Shown: piece by piece, positions 9,246-18,425 of the stretch
Position numbering within the stretch: position 1 is the stretch's first letter
How the letters are laid out: every line of letters begins with the position of its first letter
Assembly: GCF_900323545.1 (NCBI RefSeq)
Contig: NZ_OOHN01000008.1
Location: 2,213,517-2,277,516 of the forward strand
Length of the DNA stretch: 64,000 nt
Source: Actinomyces sp. Marseille-P3109
GTDB taxonomy: Bacteria > Actinomycetota > Actinomycetes > Actinomycetales > Actinomycetaceae
Direction of reading: 5' to 3'
Program-made: the position numbers and the translations under genes
Notes under the pieces: generated by a model
The model's input: only the letters and a program-made list of their open reading frames with translations
Database searches by the model: none
What the model was told of the DNA's origin: nothing

Positions 9246-10376
9246 TTACGGCTCCAACGTCGGACTTCCAAAAAGGGCCTTGAAGTAGCCGTAGAAGTTC
9301 CAGTTCCCCCAGGAGGTGCACTGGTCTCCACCGCTTCCGGCGGCCGCATTGGGCTGAAAGGGCGTGTAGTTGTACAGGCCCGCCGTCGCCTGGTTCGCGA
9401 CCGTGAGCTCGCCGCTGCCGCACTGACCGTTGGGCGAGTAGGCGATCTGGGTCGGTCGCTGCGCCACCACGTCATAGGTCCCCGGGTTGAGACGGTAACG
9501 CTGGAACTGGGAGGCCGCCCCGTAGAGCTGGGAGGAGAAACCGGCCCACTGAGGGTCGCAGGTTCCGTGATCGGGGCAGGCGTAACCGGCCGCGGCCTCG
9601 TAGTCGCGGGCACCCAGCGTCCGGCCGGAGGCGGTCAGCAGCCCCTGCTCCTTGTGGATGAGGACGAGGAGAACCTGGGGGTTGATGTCGCAGGCCTGGG
9701 AGACCTCCCAGACGACATCGGCCGCACTGAGCCCCGAGGCATCCCTGGTGCCGCCGGGGCAGAAGGTACTGGCCTCGCGCCCCTGCATGGAGAAGGTGGC
9801 CGTGGCCAGGCACTCGGTGCCGTCGCTGCCCGGCTGGCAGCCGGCGTTGACCCGTGCCAGGAATTCCGCGATCTCCTCGCGCGTCATGGCGTCGGCGTCG
9901 TAGAAGACCTCATCGTCGATGATGCGCGCGGCATCGAACCCGCTCGTATCGGGCACCAGGGGAGCCGGTGCGGAGCTCGCCGTCCCCAGGGAGGTCTGCT
10001 GCCCCAGGCCCGCGAGTCCGTTGAGTGAGGAGCCGGCCGCACGCAACGCGATCACGCCCACCAGGAGTGTGATGAGGAAGGCGCCCAGACCGACGCCGAC
10101 CGGGCTGCGCAGGAAGGCCAGGAGCGGGTTCCTCCTGCCTCGTTTCCTGCGCCTGACGCTGGCGCGAAGGCGGCCGGGACGCTCGCCACCTCCCCGGTGG
10201 CCCCGACCGTGCCCGGGATGATGCCCCTGACCGCCGCCTCGGGCACGCTCACCTCCGCGCTGCGCCGTCGGGCCCGCGCGGTGCGGAGTGCGGGCCGGCT
10301 GGGAGGCGCTGGAACCACTGGCGCCTCGGTGGGCCCGCGAGCGTCGGTTGGAGGGATGGTGGGACATCGACGTCAT
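9246..10376 (-). CDS. membrane-anchored secreted protein with actinobacterial lysozyme-like/hemagglutinin-type domain
   Basis: A basic, Arg/Gly/His-rich cytoplasmic tail of about 75 residues precedes one membrane helix (PVGVGLGAFLITLLVGVIAL), a short Ser/Ala/Pro linker and a C-terminal domain of about 220 residues. That domain has the pattern seen in many secreted actinobacterial proteins: a DAARIIDDEVFYDADAM opening, Cys pairs, INPQVLLVLIHKEQGLL, a GYACPDHGTCDPQWAGF block and a YNYTPFQPNAA ending. Such proteins are usually annotated as hypothetical or hemagglutinin-like. The helical HKEQG segment resembles a lysozyme-like active-site helix, but activity is not shown. The frame is open from 10445; start 10376 (MTSMSHH) or 10367 is preferred because the upstream peptide looks non-coding. 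It is divergent from the SprT-like gene. Confidence 0.7.
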   Translation of the reverse strand: MTSMSHHPSNRRSRAHRGASGSSASQPARTPHRAGPTAQRGGERARGGGQGHHPGHGRGHRGGGERPGRLRASVRRRKRGRRNPLLAFLRSPVGVGLGAFLITLLVGVIALRAAGSSLNGLAGLGQQTSLGTASSAPAPLVPDTSGFDAARIIDDEVFYDADAMTREEIAEFLARVNAGCQPGSDGTECLATATFSMQGREASTFCPGGTRDASGLSAADVVWEVSQACDINPQVLLVLIHKEQGLLTASGRTLGARDYEAAAGYACPDHGTCDPQWAGFSSQLYGAASQFQRYRLNPGTYDVVAQRPTQIAYSPNGQCGSGELTVANQATAGLYNYTPFQPNAAAGSGGDQCTSWGNWNFYGYFKALFGSPTLEP

Positions 10377-10531
10377 CGTGTCACACAACGGCGGGGCGCA
10401 CCGGTCTCCGGGCGCTATGACTTCCCGGAACAACCGGTGCTCCACGCCGGCGGCTGGAGGCGATCGGCATCACCGGCCGTCTCCGTCGCCGCCATCGACG
10501 GGGTGCGGTCGGCGGCGCATACTGTGGGGCC

Positions 10532-11047
10532 GTGAATCTTCCCGACGTCCTGGCCCTGGCACGATCCCTCATGGAGGAGGCCGACGTCGGCGACTGGGAG
10601 CTGGCCTTCGACCGGGCGCGTCGTCGAGCCGGCCAGACGGACCATGCGCGACGCCGGCTCACACTCAGCCGTCACCTCATGAGCCTGTACGACGAGGAGC
10701 AGGTGCGCGAGACGATCCTGCACGAGATCGCCCACGCCCGCGTGGGCGCCCACCACGGACACGATGCAGTCTGGGCCGCGGAGGCGATCCGCCTGGGCGC
10801 CACCGGGCGACGGCTCGTGGACACCCGGGCGCCGCGCCTCCGGGGCCGCTGGGTGGGTCGGTGCCCAGCGGGCCATGAGGTCGATCGGATGCGCCGCCCG
10901 GCATCACCCGTCTCCTGCTCGCGCTGCGCGCCCCGGTTCAGCCTGGAGCACCTGTTGTCCTGGAGGCTCGACGACGTGCCCGTACCCCATGAGGAGATCA
11001 GCGAGCGCTACAGCCGCCTGCTGAGACTGGCTCGGCACCAGCCGTGA
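10532..11047 (+). CDS. SprT-like zinc metalloprotein
   Basis: 171 residues starting at GTG. The HExxH zinc-metalloprotease motif is HEIAH (64-68), with a third ligand candidate in HHGHDAVW (74-81). A C-terminal zinc ribbon uses Cys111, Cys129 and Cys132 with His115 as a possible fourth ligand. This domain order matches the SprT-like family, related to the Spartan DNA-protein crosslink protease, though bacterial members are poorly characterised. No signal peptide is visible, so it is probably cytosolic. It is followed 81 bases later by a YbjQ-family gene. Confidence 0.8.
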   Translation: MNLPDVLALARSLMEEADVGDWELAFDRARRRAGQTDHARRRLTLSRHLMSLYDEEQVRETILHEIAHARVGAHHGHDAVWAAEAIRLGATGRRLVDTRAPRLRGRWVGRCPAGHEVDRMRRPASPVSCSRCAPRFSLEHLLSWRLDDVPVPHEEISERYSRLLRLARHQP

Positions 11048-11128
11048 GGAGAGGTCGCAACGACGTTCCGGGGCAGTAGGGTTTTGGCCACCGGCACCAT
11101 CACTCCACGACAAGAGGAGAAGCACCCC

Positions 11129-11458
11129 ATGATCGTCACCACCACTCCCACCGTTGAGGGCTACCCCGTCACGCAGTACCTGCGAGTCGTCTGCGGGGAG
11201 ACCATCGCGGGCGTCAACTTCCTCAAGGACGTGGCCGCGGGGTTCCGCAACTTCGTGGGCGGCCGCTCCCAGACCTATGAGACCGAGCTCATCCAGGCCC
11301 GGGAGACGGCCCTGGCGGAGATGGTTCAGCGCGCTCAGGAGCTCGGCGCCGAGGGCGTCGTCGGCGTCGACATCGACTACGAGACGCTGGGCTCCGACAA
11401 CGGCATGCTCATGGTGACGGCATCAGGCACGGCCGTCCGCTTCTCCCCCGTCGACTGA
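11129..11458 (+). CDS. YbjQ/UPF0145 family protein
   Basis: 109 residues starting [20 protein letters not shown], with a good Shine-Dalgarno GAGGAG ahead; the longer frame from 11084 is not needed. The pattern fits the YbjQ (DUF74) family: [57 protein letters not shown] and a final TASGTAVRF. These proteins form pentameric rings and are sometimes called heavy-metal-binding-like, but no function is established. It converges on the LacI-type regulator gene. Confidence 0.88.
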   Translation: MIVTTTPTVEGYPVTQYLRVVCGETIAGVNFLKDVAAGFRNFVGGRSQTYETELIQARETALAEMVQRAQELGAEGVVGVDIDYETLGSDNGMLMVTASGTAVRFSPVD

Positions 11459-11524
11459 GCCCGTTTCTCATACAGCTAGGCAACAGTCCTCACAATGGGT
11501 GCCCTGCCCGACGAAACAGGCCGA

Positions 11525-12544
11525 TCATCCGAGCGTTGACTCCCGAACCACCAGCGTCGGAATAAAGGTCTCACTACGCACCCGTCCGTCCTCGGCGAGA
11601 AGCAGTTCAGCGGCCGCGACACCCATTTCACGCATTGGCTGATGCACGCTGGTCAGCGGCGTAATAAGCTCGGCTGCGAAGGAGATGTCGTCGTAACCGA
11701 CAATGGCCACGTCGCCAGGAATCGACAGACCGCGACGACGTATCTCCCGCATGGCACCGATCGCCATCTGGTCATTGGCGCAGAAAATCGCCGACGGCGG
11801 GAGCGGACCATCCAGGAGCCGGGCCGCTCCCGCCGCCCCGGAGGCTGCGTTGAAGCTCCTCGAGTCGACCTCAGACTCGACCTCCTGAAGAGCCCTTGCA
11901 GGGTCGAGCCCTCTCGCAGTGAGCTCCTTGAGGACGCCGTCGTGCCGATCCTTCGCCTGTCGTATAGCGAGGGGACCGTTGACGAAGCCAATCCTGCGGT
12001 GACCGATCTCCAGCAAGTGAGAAATAGCAGCCCGAGCTCCTGCGACATCGTCTCCGACGACGGTGGACATCTCAGGAATGGGCGGATGGTCCAGGAGAAC
12101 TACCCGAATACCGCGCTCCACGATCATTCCGAGCCGGTCCAGCGTCGTAGCCGAGGGCATGATGATGACGCCTCGCACTCCCATGCCGGCCAGGAGAGAG
12201 AGGATCTCCTGCTCGCGGACAGAGTCGGCATCCGAGGAGCACAGCATCGGTACGCACCCCGACTCGCGCAGCCGATCCTCTATTCCACGGGCAGCCTCGG
12301 TGAAAAAAGGGTTGGACACGTCGTGGACGACAACTCCCACAACGCTCGATCCCCGATCGCGCAGACGGCGTGCGGTCTCCGAACGCACGAACCCCAGAGA
12401 CGCGATGGCCCCCTCCACGCGCTTGCGAGTCGTCTCAGAGACACGCTCAGGATGATTGAGCACGTGGGAGACGGTGCCCACGGACACGCCTGCATGGGCA
12501 GCGACGTCTCGCACGGAAGGACGCACTGACGCACCTGTATCCAC
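11525..12544 (-). CDS. LacI-family transcriptional regulator of the rhamnose operon
   Basis: 339 residues from a GTG start at 12544 that has GGAGG five bases upstream and places the helix-turn-helix at the N-terminus (RPSVRDVAAHAGVSVGTVSHVLNHPERVSETT). ATG 12616 and the open frame to 12703 would add an unusual leader. The C-terminal part is a periplasmic-binding-protein-like effector domain (VVGVVVHDVSNPFF, GVRGVIIMPSA, RRIGFVNGP, AIFCANDQMAIGAM, VGYDDISFA). It is divergent from five rhamnose catabolic genes. A canonical LacI-type operator lies between them, so it is most likely the repressor, released by L-rhamnose or a pathway intermediate. The effector is inferred. Confidence 0.9.
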   Translation of the reverse strand: MDTGASVRPSVRDVAAHAGVSVGTVSHVLNHPERVSETTRKRVEGAIASLGFVRSETARRLRDRGSSVVGVVVHDVSNPFFTEAARGIEDRLRESGCVPMLCSSDADSVREQEILSLLAGMGVRGVIIMPSATTLDRLGMIVERGIRVVLLDHPPIPEMSTVVGDDVAGARAAISHLLEIGHRRIGFVNGPLAIRQAKDRHDGVLKELTARGLDPARALQEVESEVDSRSFNAASGAAGAARLLDGPLPPSAIFCANDQMAIGAMREIRRRGLSIPGDVAIVGYDDISFAAELITPLTSVHQPMREMGVAAAELLLAEDGRVRSETFIPTLVVRESTLG

Positions 12545-12737
12545 GGCACCCTCCAGGTTGAGCGGAAGCGCGAGCGCAGCCGCTCCCCTCTCGACGGCGA
12601 CGGCACCCTGAGTCATATTGCATCGGCCCCTGCCACCCGGCACAACGGGAACCCGCGACATCATCCCATGAGAATCGGCGTGGATCGTGGAGCACCGAGG
12701 CACGAGAGATCAGCACGTCTACTCACTCCAGCAGAGG

Positions 12738-12766
12738 TTGCCGCCTCAAGTAAGCGATGCTACATT
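12738..12766 (+). promoter_or_regulatory. predicted promoter of the rhamnose operon
   Basis: TTGCCG at 12738-12743 and TACATT at 12761-12766 are separated by 17 bases, a sigma-70-like arrangement. The first base of the transcript would fall near 12773, inside the operator. The remaining 303-base gap between the divergent genes shows no gene. Confidence 0.55.
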
Positions 12767-12769
12767 GAT

Positions 12770-12781
12770 TGAAACGATTCA
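12770..12781. promoter_or_regulatory. LacI-family operator
   Basis: TGAAACGATTCA is a near-perfect palindrome with the central CG typical of LacI/GalR operators (ideal TGAAACGTTTCA), with one mismatch. It overlaps the predicted transcription start of the rhamnose operon and lies about 225 bases upstream of the regulator start, so bound repressor would block initiation. Confidence 0.75.
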
Positions 12782-12847
12782 TTTCAGTTGGGCCCCATCA
12801 GCTCCCCCACCCCCGCTCACGGCCCCTCGCACGGACAAGGACGTTCG

Positions 12848-13234
12848 ATGACCACCTCACCCTCCACATCAGCCAACCAGGATCGGCTCACGACGCTTCT
12901 TACTCACACGGCACAGCGTTCGCGGCAGCGCTGCTGCTTCCTCCTCCGGGTACGTCCCGAACGTCTGACCGAGTACATCGAGGTTCACCAGCACGTCTGG
13001 CAGGACATGCGCGACGCTCTGAGCAACGCCGGGTGGCGCCGGTACTCCCTCTTCCTGCGACCCGAGGACGGTCTCGTCGTCGGCTACTTCGAGTCCGATG
13101 ACACCGCCGCCGCAATGAGGGCGATGGAAGACAGCGACGTCAATACGCGCTGGCAGGCGGAGATGGCCCAGTACTTCGTCCAGCCCAACGGCGGTACGCC
13201 CGAGATCCTCGCCCAGTACTTCCACCTCGCGTGA
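12848..13234 (+). CDS. rhaM: L-rhamnose mutarotase
   Basis: 128 residues from ATG 12848, with AAGGA ahead. It interconverts the alpha and beta anomers of L-rhamnose. Family features are RCCFLLRVRPERLTEYIEVHQHVWQDMRDAL, in which the His of HQHVW is the catalytic-type residue, followed by GWRRYSLFL and VGYFESDD. The usual RhaM length is about 104; the extra 24 or so residues are a Ser/Thr-rich N-terminal extension whose start is uncertain. It is the first gene of the rhamnose operon, 42 bases before the transporter. Confidence 0.88.
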   Translation: MTTSPSTSANQDRLTTLLTHTAQRSRQRCCFLLRVRPERLTEYIEVHQHVWQDMRDALSNAGWRRYSLFLRPEDGLVVGYFESDDTAAAMRAMEDSDVNTRWQAEMAQYFVQPNGGTPEILAQYFHLA

Positions 13235-13276
13235 GGCCCTGTTCCGTCCACCTACAGATCTCTCAAGGAGGAGAGA

Positions 13277-14560
13277 ATGGCTCGCACCCCTCTGACCGGC
13301 TGGAAGGCGACTGCCGCCGTCTCCATGTCGAACTACATCGACTCCGGTTCCATCATCGCTATCGCGACATCGCTCGGCTTCTGGGGCAAGGCGTACTTCC
13401 CTGACGACGACGGCACCATTGCCGGCCTTCTGGCCGCGTTCAGCGCCAACGCCTTCGGAGCCGCCATCGGCGCCCTCATCGGCGGGCCGCTGTGCGACAA
13501 GTACGGCCGTAAGTTCATCTACACCTACGACCTGCTTCTCTACGCCCTCGGTGGCCTCGTCGTCGTCTTCACGTCCAACCTGGCCATGCTCTTCGCCGGT
13601 TTCATCATCATCGGCCTGGCAGTGGGAGCCTCCGTTCCCGCGGGCTGGACCTACATCGCGGAGTTCGCTCCCACCGAGCAGCGCGGCAGGCACATCGGCG
13701 CCACCCAGCTCGCCTGGTCCTTCGGCCCGTTCATCGGTTTCGGACTGGCGGCGGCACTGACTCCGTTGGGCCTGCTCGGCAGCCGTATCATCTTCGCCCA
13801 CCTCGTCGCTATCGCCCTGGCCACCTGGTACATCCGGCGCAGCCTTGAGGAGTCCGAGACCTGGGAGACCGCCAAGGGCGGAGCGGACGCCAAGCCTCCT
13901 TCGATGTGGGCGTCCTTCCGCAAGCTGTTCAACCGCCGCGTCAACATCACCGCCCTGGTGTTCCTCGCAGTCATCTACACGTGCTGGAACCAGGCGGCCT
14001 CACAGAACGGGATCTTCCTGCCCACGATCCTCAGCTCCATGGGCTACGAGACTCTGCAGACCGACCTGTTCTCCATGCTTTCCTGGGGCTTCGTCATTAT
14101 CTCGACGTTCATCTTCATGGGTCTGGTCGACCGGGTGCCCTACCGCTGGCACTACCTGGTGGGTGGGGTGCTCGCCATCGTGTCCTGGATCGTCCTTGTG
14201 TTCGGCCCGTCCGACGCTGCCTGGACCGCTTTCGGCTACACGGTCATCTGGGGCCTCTCCGCGGGTCCGTCAGCGCAGGCTTTCTACTCCGTGTGGTCTC
14301 CTGAGCTGTTCGCGACCCCGTACCGCTCGGCGGCCCAGGGCATCGTCTTCTTCGTGGTGCGTCTCGCCTCCGGCCTCATCTCCTTGATCTTCCCTGTCAT
14401 CCTCGCCCGCCCGGGCGGACTCCTGATCGACGGCGTCATCCTCATCGGGTTCCTGGTGGTGGCCACCGCCGTCGGAACGATCGGCGCACCCAGGACCCAG
14501 GGAAAGAGCCTGGAGGAGATCGAGATGGAACGTTACGGGGAACGCGTGATCAACGCGTGA
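13277..14560 (+). CDS. MFS sugar transporter, probable L-rhamnose permease
   Basis: 427 residues with twelve predicted membrane segments. The sugar-porter-type loop GGPLCDKYGRKF lies after TM2 (about 71-82), and PAGWTYIAEFAPTEQRGRHIG matches the conserved TM4-5 region. A strong Shine-Dalgarno AAGGAGGAGAG precedes ATG 13277. Its place between rhaM and the isomerase makes rhamnose uptake by proton symport the likely role. It is not the E. coli RhaT type. Substrate assignment rests on context only. Confidence 0.85.
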   Translation: MARTPLTGWKATAAVSMSNYIDSGSIIAIATSLGFWGKAYFPDDDGTIAGLLAAFSANAFGAAIGALIGGPLCDKYGRKFIYTYDLLLYALGGLVVVFTSNLAMLFAGFIIIGLAVGASVPAGWTYIAEFAPTEQRGRHIGATQLAWSFGPFIGFGLAAALTPLGLLGSRIIFAHLVAIALATWYIRRSLEESETWETAKGGADAKPPSMWASFRKLFNRRVNITALVFLAVIYTCWNQAASQNGIFLPTILSSMGYETLQTDLFSMLSWGFVIISTFIFMGLVDRVPYRWHYLVGGVLAIVSWIVLVFGPSDAAWTAFGYTVIWGLSAGPSAQAFYSVWSPELFATPYRSAAQGIVFFVVRLASGLISLIFPVILARPGGLLIDGVILIGFLVVATAVGTIGAPRTQGKSLEEIEMERYGERVINA

Positions 14561-14707
14561 TCGCCGGCCGGTCGAGACCGCCCCTCCTGAGAGCCAGCCC
14601 TCGACCGGCCCCGCCCCATGTCCGCGACGAGCCCACCTTCATCACCCCCGATACCTCGATCCGATCCACTGACAACCCATCGCAGAGCGCAGAAACGGAG
14701 AACCGCT

Positions 14708-15892
14708 ATGACCAGCCCACGCCTGTCCGACCTGCCCCCGGAGGCACTCAGCCTGCTAAAGACCCAGACCATCGAGCTGCCCAGCTGGGCCTTCGGTAAC
14801 TCAGGCACTCGGTTCCGCGTCTTCACCACCGCGGGCGTCCCTCGCGACCCGTATGAGAAGATCGACGACGTCGCCCAGGTCAATGCCTTCACCGGCATCA
14901 CCCCCCGAGTGTCCCTTCACATCCCATGGGACAAGACCGACGACTACGACTCCCTTCGCCGACACGCCGAGGACCGAGGCATCCGGATCGGGACGATCAA
15001 CTCCAACGTGTTCCAGGACGAGGACTACAAGCTCGGCAGCCTGACCAATCCTGATGAGCGGATTCGCACCAAGGCGATCGCTCATCACCTGGAGTGCATT
15101 GACATCATGCGAGCCACTGGCTCTCCGGCACTGAAGATCTGGTTGGCCGACGGGACGAACTACCCCGGTCAGGACTCCATCCGCGAGCGCCAGGACCGAC
15201 TTGCCGACTCCCTGTCCCAGATCTACTCGGCACTCGATGATGACCAGCACCTTGTTCTGGAGTACAAGTTCTTCGAGCCGGCCTTCTACCACACCGACGT
15301 GCCGGACTGGGGGACCAGCCTCATCCACTGCCTTGCTCTCGGTGAGCGCGCCAAGGTGGTGCTGGACACCGGGCACCACGCTCCGGGAACAAACATCGAG
15401 TTCATCGTCGCCCAGTTGGTCCGTCTGGGACGTCTGGGAGCCTTCGACTTCAACTCACGCTTCTACGCCGACGACGACCTCATTGTTGGTGCCGCTGATC
15501 CCTACCAGCTCTTCCGCATCATGAACGAGATTGTCGCCGCCGGGGCGCTGGCGCCTGATTCCGGTGTCAACTTCATGCTCGACCAGTGCCACAACCTGGA
15601 GGAGAAGATTCCTGGCGAGATCCGTTCAGCGACCAACGTCCAGGAGGCCACTGCCAAAGCGCTACTGGTTGACCGGGAGGCCCTGAAGACGGCCCAGATC
15701 GCCGGCGACGTCCTAGGAGCCAACGACATCTTCGTCGACGCCTTCAACACCGACGTGCGCCCGATGCTCGCCGAGCTGCGAGAGTCCCAGGAACTGGCCC
15801 CCGATCCGATGCGAGCCTTCCTCGATTCCGGCTACCTCGAACGTATCCGCTCGGAGCGCATCGGAGGCAACGCCGCGGGTTGGGGAGCCTGA
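14708..15892 (+). CDS. rhaI: L-rhamnose isomerase (RhaI type)
   Basis: 394 residues from ATG 14708 with GGAGA ahead; the frame is open further upstream but that leader looks non-coding. It converts L-rhamnose to L-rhamnulose. It belongs to the metal-dependent TIM-barrel RhaI family of actinobacteria and pseudomonads rather than E. coli RhaA. Visible barrel motifs are VSLHIPWDK, IGTINSNVFQDEDYKLGS, ALKIWLADGTNYPGQ, LVLEYKFFEPAFYHTDVPDWG, VVLDTGHHAPGTNIE, FDFNSRFYADDD and FMLDQCHNLEEKI, carrying the Glu, Asp and His metal ligands. Confidence 0.92.
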   Translation: MTSPRLSDLPPEALSLLKTQTIELPSWAFGNSGTRFRVFTTAGVPRDPYEKIDDVAQVNAFTGITPRVSLHIPWDKTDDYDSLRRHAEDRGIRIGTINSNVFQDEDYKLGSLTNPDERIRTKAIAHHLECIDIMRATGSPALKIWLADGTNYPGQDSIRERQDRLADSLSQIYSALDDDQHLVLEYKFFEPAFYHTDVPDWGTSLIHCLALGERAKVVLDTGHHAPGTNIEFIVAQLVRLGRLGAFDFNSRFYADDDLIVGAADPYQLFRIMNEIVAAGALAPDSGVNFMLDQCHNLEEKIPGEIRSATNVQEATAKALLVDREALKTAQIAGDVLGANDIFVDAFNTDVRPMLAELRESQELAPDPMRAFLDSGYLERIRSERIGGNAAGWGA

Positions 15893-15999
15893 GTCCTCAA
15901 CGGGACTGGAGCGGGACAGGTGAGGACCCCTGCCCCACCAATCGGCTCCAGGTCCCTCCCCAGGTCCATTCCTGACACCATCATCTGAAAGGTTCTCTC

Positions 16000-17526
16000 A
16001 TGTCCGCCCCCACTCCTGTCCACATCGGCGCGGTGGACCTCGGCGCCTCTTCCGGACGCGTCATGGTCGGCACCATTGCCAATGGACGCGTCTCCCTCAC
16101 GGAGATCCGCCGTTTCTCAAACAGCGTTGTACCTGTACCTACCAGTGACGGGGAACGTCTGTTCTGGGACGTGCTCCACCTGTGGAGTGAGGTGCGCCAG
16201 GGACTGCTCACCGCTGTTCGCAATGTCGGTCCTCTTTCCGCGATCGGCATCGACACCTGGGCGGTGGACTATGGGCTGGTCAATGCCTCCGGCGCCTTAT
16301 CCACCCAGGTCCACGCCTACCGTTCGGCACGCACCCGGGGAATTCCCGAACAGATCTTCGCCAAGATCCCCGCGCAGGAGGTCTACACAATCAACGGGTT
16401 GCAGGTGCAGGACTTCAACACGTTGTTCCAGCTCATGGCCCAGGAACGGGACGACGGCTTACCCCGAGAGTCTGACGGCGCCGGTGCCCGCACCCTGCTG
16501 CTCCTGCCCGATCTTCTCGCCTGCTTCCTCACCGGCAAGCGGGTCGCCGAGGTGACCAACGCATCAACCACCGGACTGGTTGATGCGCGCGGTAGAACCT
16601 GGTCCCGTCCCCTGCTGGAGCGCCTGCGCACGGAGGTTGGTCTCGACCTGAACGGTCTCCTGCCTGACATCATCGAGCCGGGAACCGTCATCGGAACAGT
16701 ACGACCCGAGGCGGCGGACATCGTCGGTCCGGATGGGAAACCCACTCCCGTGATTGCCGTCGGCAGCCATGACACAGCCTCCGCCGTCGTCTCCGTACCG
16801 GCCACGGACCCCAACTTCGCCTATGTCTCCTGTGGAACCTGGTCGCTGGTCGGTCTGGAGCTGGACGAGCCAGTGCTCACTGAAGCCTCTCGGGCCGCCA
16901 ACTTCTCCAATGAACTCGGCGTGGACCACACCGTTCGCTATCTCAAGAACGTCATGGGGCTCTGGGTCCTCAACGAGGCCGTCCGCGCCTGGCACGACCA
17001 GGGTCTGGAGATCGCCCTGCCTGAGGCCGACGCCGCCGCGGCGGCGGCCGAGCCGCTACGAACCGTCATCGACATCAACGACGCCACCTTCTACAGCCCC
17101 GGTGACATGGCGGCGCGCATCGATGAGGCCGCGTACGCCACCGGACAGCCACGTCCTCGAGATATCGGGGAGTACGTCCGCTGCATCAACGACTCTCTCG
17201 CCCTGGCCTACCGCCGCGCGGTGCGCCAGGCGGTGGAGCTCTCGGGGCGAGAGGTGAAGGTACTGCACATCGTCGGCGGTGGCATCCGCAACCGGCTCTT
17301 GTGTCAGCTTGCCGCAGACGCAACCGGGCTGCCCGTGCTGGCCGGTCCTGCGGAGGGCACGGCGCTGGGAAACGTCGTCGTCGCCGCTCGAGGAGCCGGT
17401 GTGATCGAGGGGGACCTCGGCGACCTACGGCACCTAATCCGTACCTCAAGTCGGCTGACGCGGCACGCGCCCGACCTCGGCGCCTCCTCCGACTGGGACG
17501 CCATAGAACGCCGCCTCTTCGGCTGA
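16000..17526 (+). CDS. rhaB: rhamnulokinase (FGGY family)
   Basis: 508 residues. It phosphorylates L-rhamnulose at C1 with ATP. FGGY features are AVDLGASSGRVMVG at the N-terminus (about 9-22), SAIGIDTWAVDYGLV with the catalytic Asp, AVGSHDTASAV, YVSCGTWSLVGLE and HIVGGGIRNRLLCQLAADATG in the ATP-binding half. GAAAGG sits seven bases before ATG 16000. It is the fourth gene of the operon, 107 bases after the isomerase. Confidence 0.93.
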   Translation: MSAPTPVHIGAVDLGASSGRVMVGTIANGRVSLTEIRRFSNSVVPVPTSDGERLFWDVLHLWSEVRQGLLTAVRNVGPLSAIGIDTWAVDYGLVNASGALSTQVHAYRSARTRGIPEQIFAKIPAQEVYTINGLQVQDFNTLFQLMAQERDDGLPRESDGAGARTLLLLPDLLACFLTGKRVAEVTNASTTGLVDARGRTWSRPLLERLRTEVGLDLNGLLPDIIEPGTVIGTVRPEAADIVGPDGKPTPVIAVGSHDTASAVVSVPATDPNFAYVSCGTWSLVGLELDEPVLTEASRAANFSNELGVDHTVRYLKNVMGLWVLNEAVRAWHDQGLEIALPEADAAAAAAEPLRTVIDINDATFYSPGDMAARIDEAAYATGQPRPRDIGEYVRCINDSLALAYRRAVRQAVELSGREVKVLHIVGGGIRNRLLCQLAADATGLPVLAGPAEGTALGNVVVAARGAGVIEGDLGDLRHLIRTSSRLTRHAPDLGASSDWDAIERRLFG

Positions 17527-17585
17527 TCCATCCGCCCGGCCGGCGGCCTCTGAACGCGAAACACACAACCGGAGACAACAGAACC

Positions 17586-18425
17586 ATGACCGAGCAGAAG
17601 ACCACTCACTCGACTCTGAACGAGATCCTCACGCAAATGGGAGCCGCCGGACTCCGACTGGACCATATGAACGCCGTTGAGGCAGGCGCCGGCAACATCT
17701 CAGTGTCGGTCGCCGCCGACGCCGACGAGCTGGGTCTGGCCGAGCACCTGCCACAAGCACATCCCGGCACGAAGCTGCCACTGCCGGCTCCGGCACTTGC
17801 CGGCCGAACAGTCCTCGTCACCGGTTCAGGATGTCGCCTACGCGATATTGCCGACTCACCCGAGGCGAACGTATCCGCCTTCACCATCGACGACGACGGA
17901 ACCACCGGCACCTGGTACACCCACCCGAAGCGGGAGTACCTGAGGCCGACGAGCGAGTTCAACTCCCATCTGGCCGTCCACAACGATCAGGTTGAGCGAC
18001 GTGCCGTGGACTTCCAATCCGTCATCCACGCCCAACCCCCTTACCTGGTCCAGCTGTCCCACATGAGAGATATCCGTAGCACCAAAGAGTTCAACCGCCG
18101 CATCCTGCGGTGGGAGCCGGAGACGATCGTTCAGCTGCCGGCTGGCATTGAGGTGCTCGACTTCATGGTCCCCGGCTCACAGACGCTGATGGAAAGCAGT
18201 GTGGAGGCCTTACGCGTCCACGTCATGGTCATGTGGTCCAAGCACGGGATCATGGTGCGCTCCGATACTGACCCCCTGGCCGCCGTCGACAAGGTGGAGT
18301 ATGCCGAGACCGGCGCCATGTACGAGGTCCGCAACCTCATGACGGGAGGTCTCGGCGAGGGGGTCACTACTGATGAGCTTCGTGCGGTTGCCAGCGCATT
18401 CGACGTTCCGACCGACCTTCTCTGA
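17586..18425 (+). CDS. rhaD: rhamnulose-1-phosphate aldolase
   Basis: 279 residues from ATG 17586. It is a class II zinc aldolase that splits L-rhamnulose 1-phosphate into dihydroxyacetone phosphate and L-lactaldehyde. Visible features are AGAGNISVS (about 30-38, phosphate-binding), VLVTGSGCRLRDI, SEFNSHLAVH and FQSVIHAQPPYLV with zinc-ligand His residues, and VMWSKHGIMVRSD with the last His. It ends the rhamnose operon; no lactaldehyde reductase or dehydrogenase is in the window, so lactaldehyde must be handled elsewhere. Confidence 0.93.
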   Translation: MTEQKTTHSTLNEILTQMGAAGLRLDHMNAVEAGAGNISVSVAADADELGLAEHLPQAHPGTKLPLPAPALAGRTVLVTGSGCRLRDIADSPEANVSAFTIDDDGTTGTWYTHPKREYLRPTSEFNSHLAVHNDQVERRAVDFQSVIHAQPPYLVQLSHMRDIRSTKEFNRRILRWEPETIVQLPAGIEVLDFMVPGSQTLMESSVEALRVHVMVMWSKHGIMVRSDTDPLAAVDKVEYAETGAMYEVRNLMTGGLGEGVTTDELRAVASAFDVPTDLL

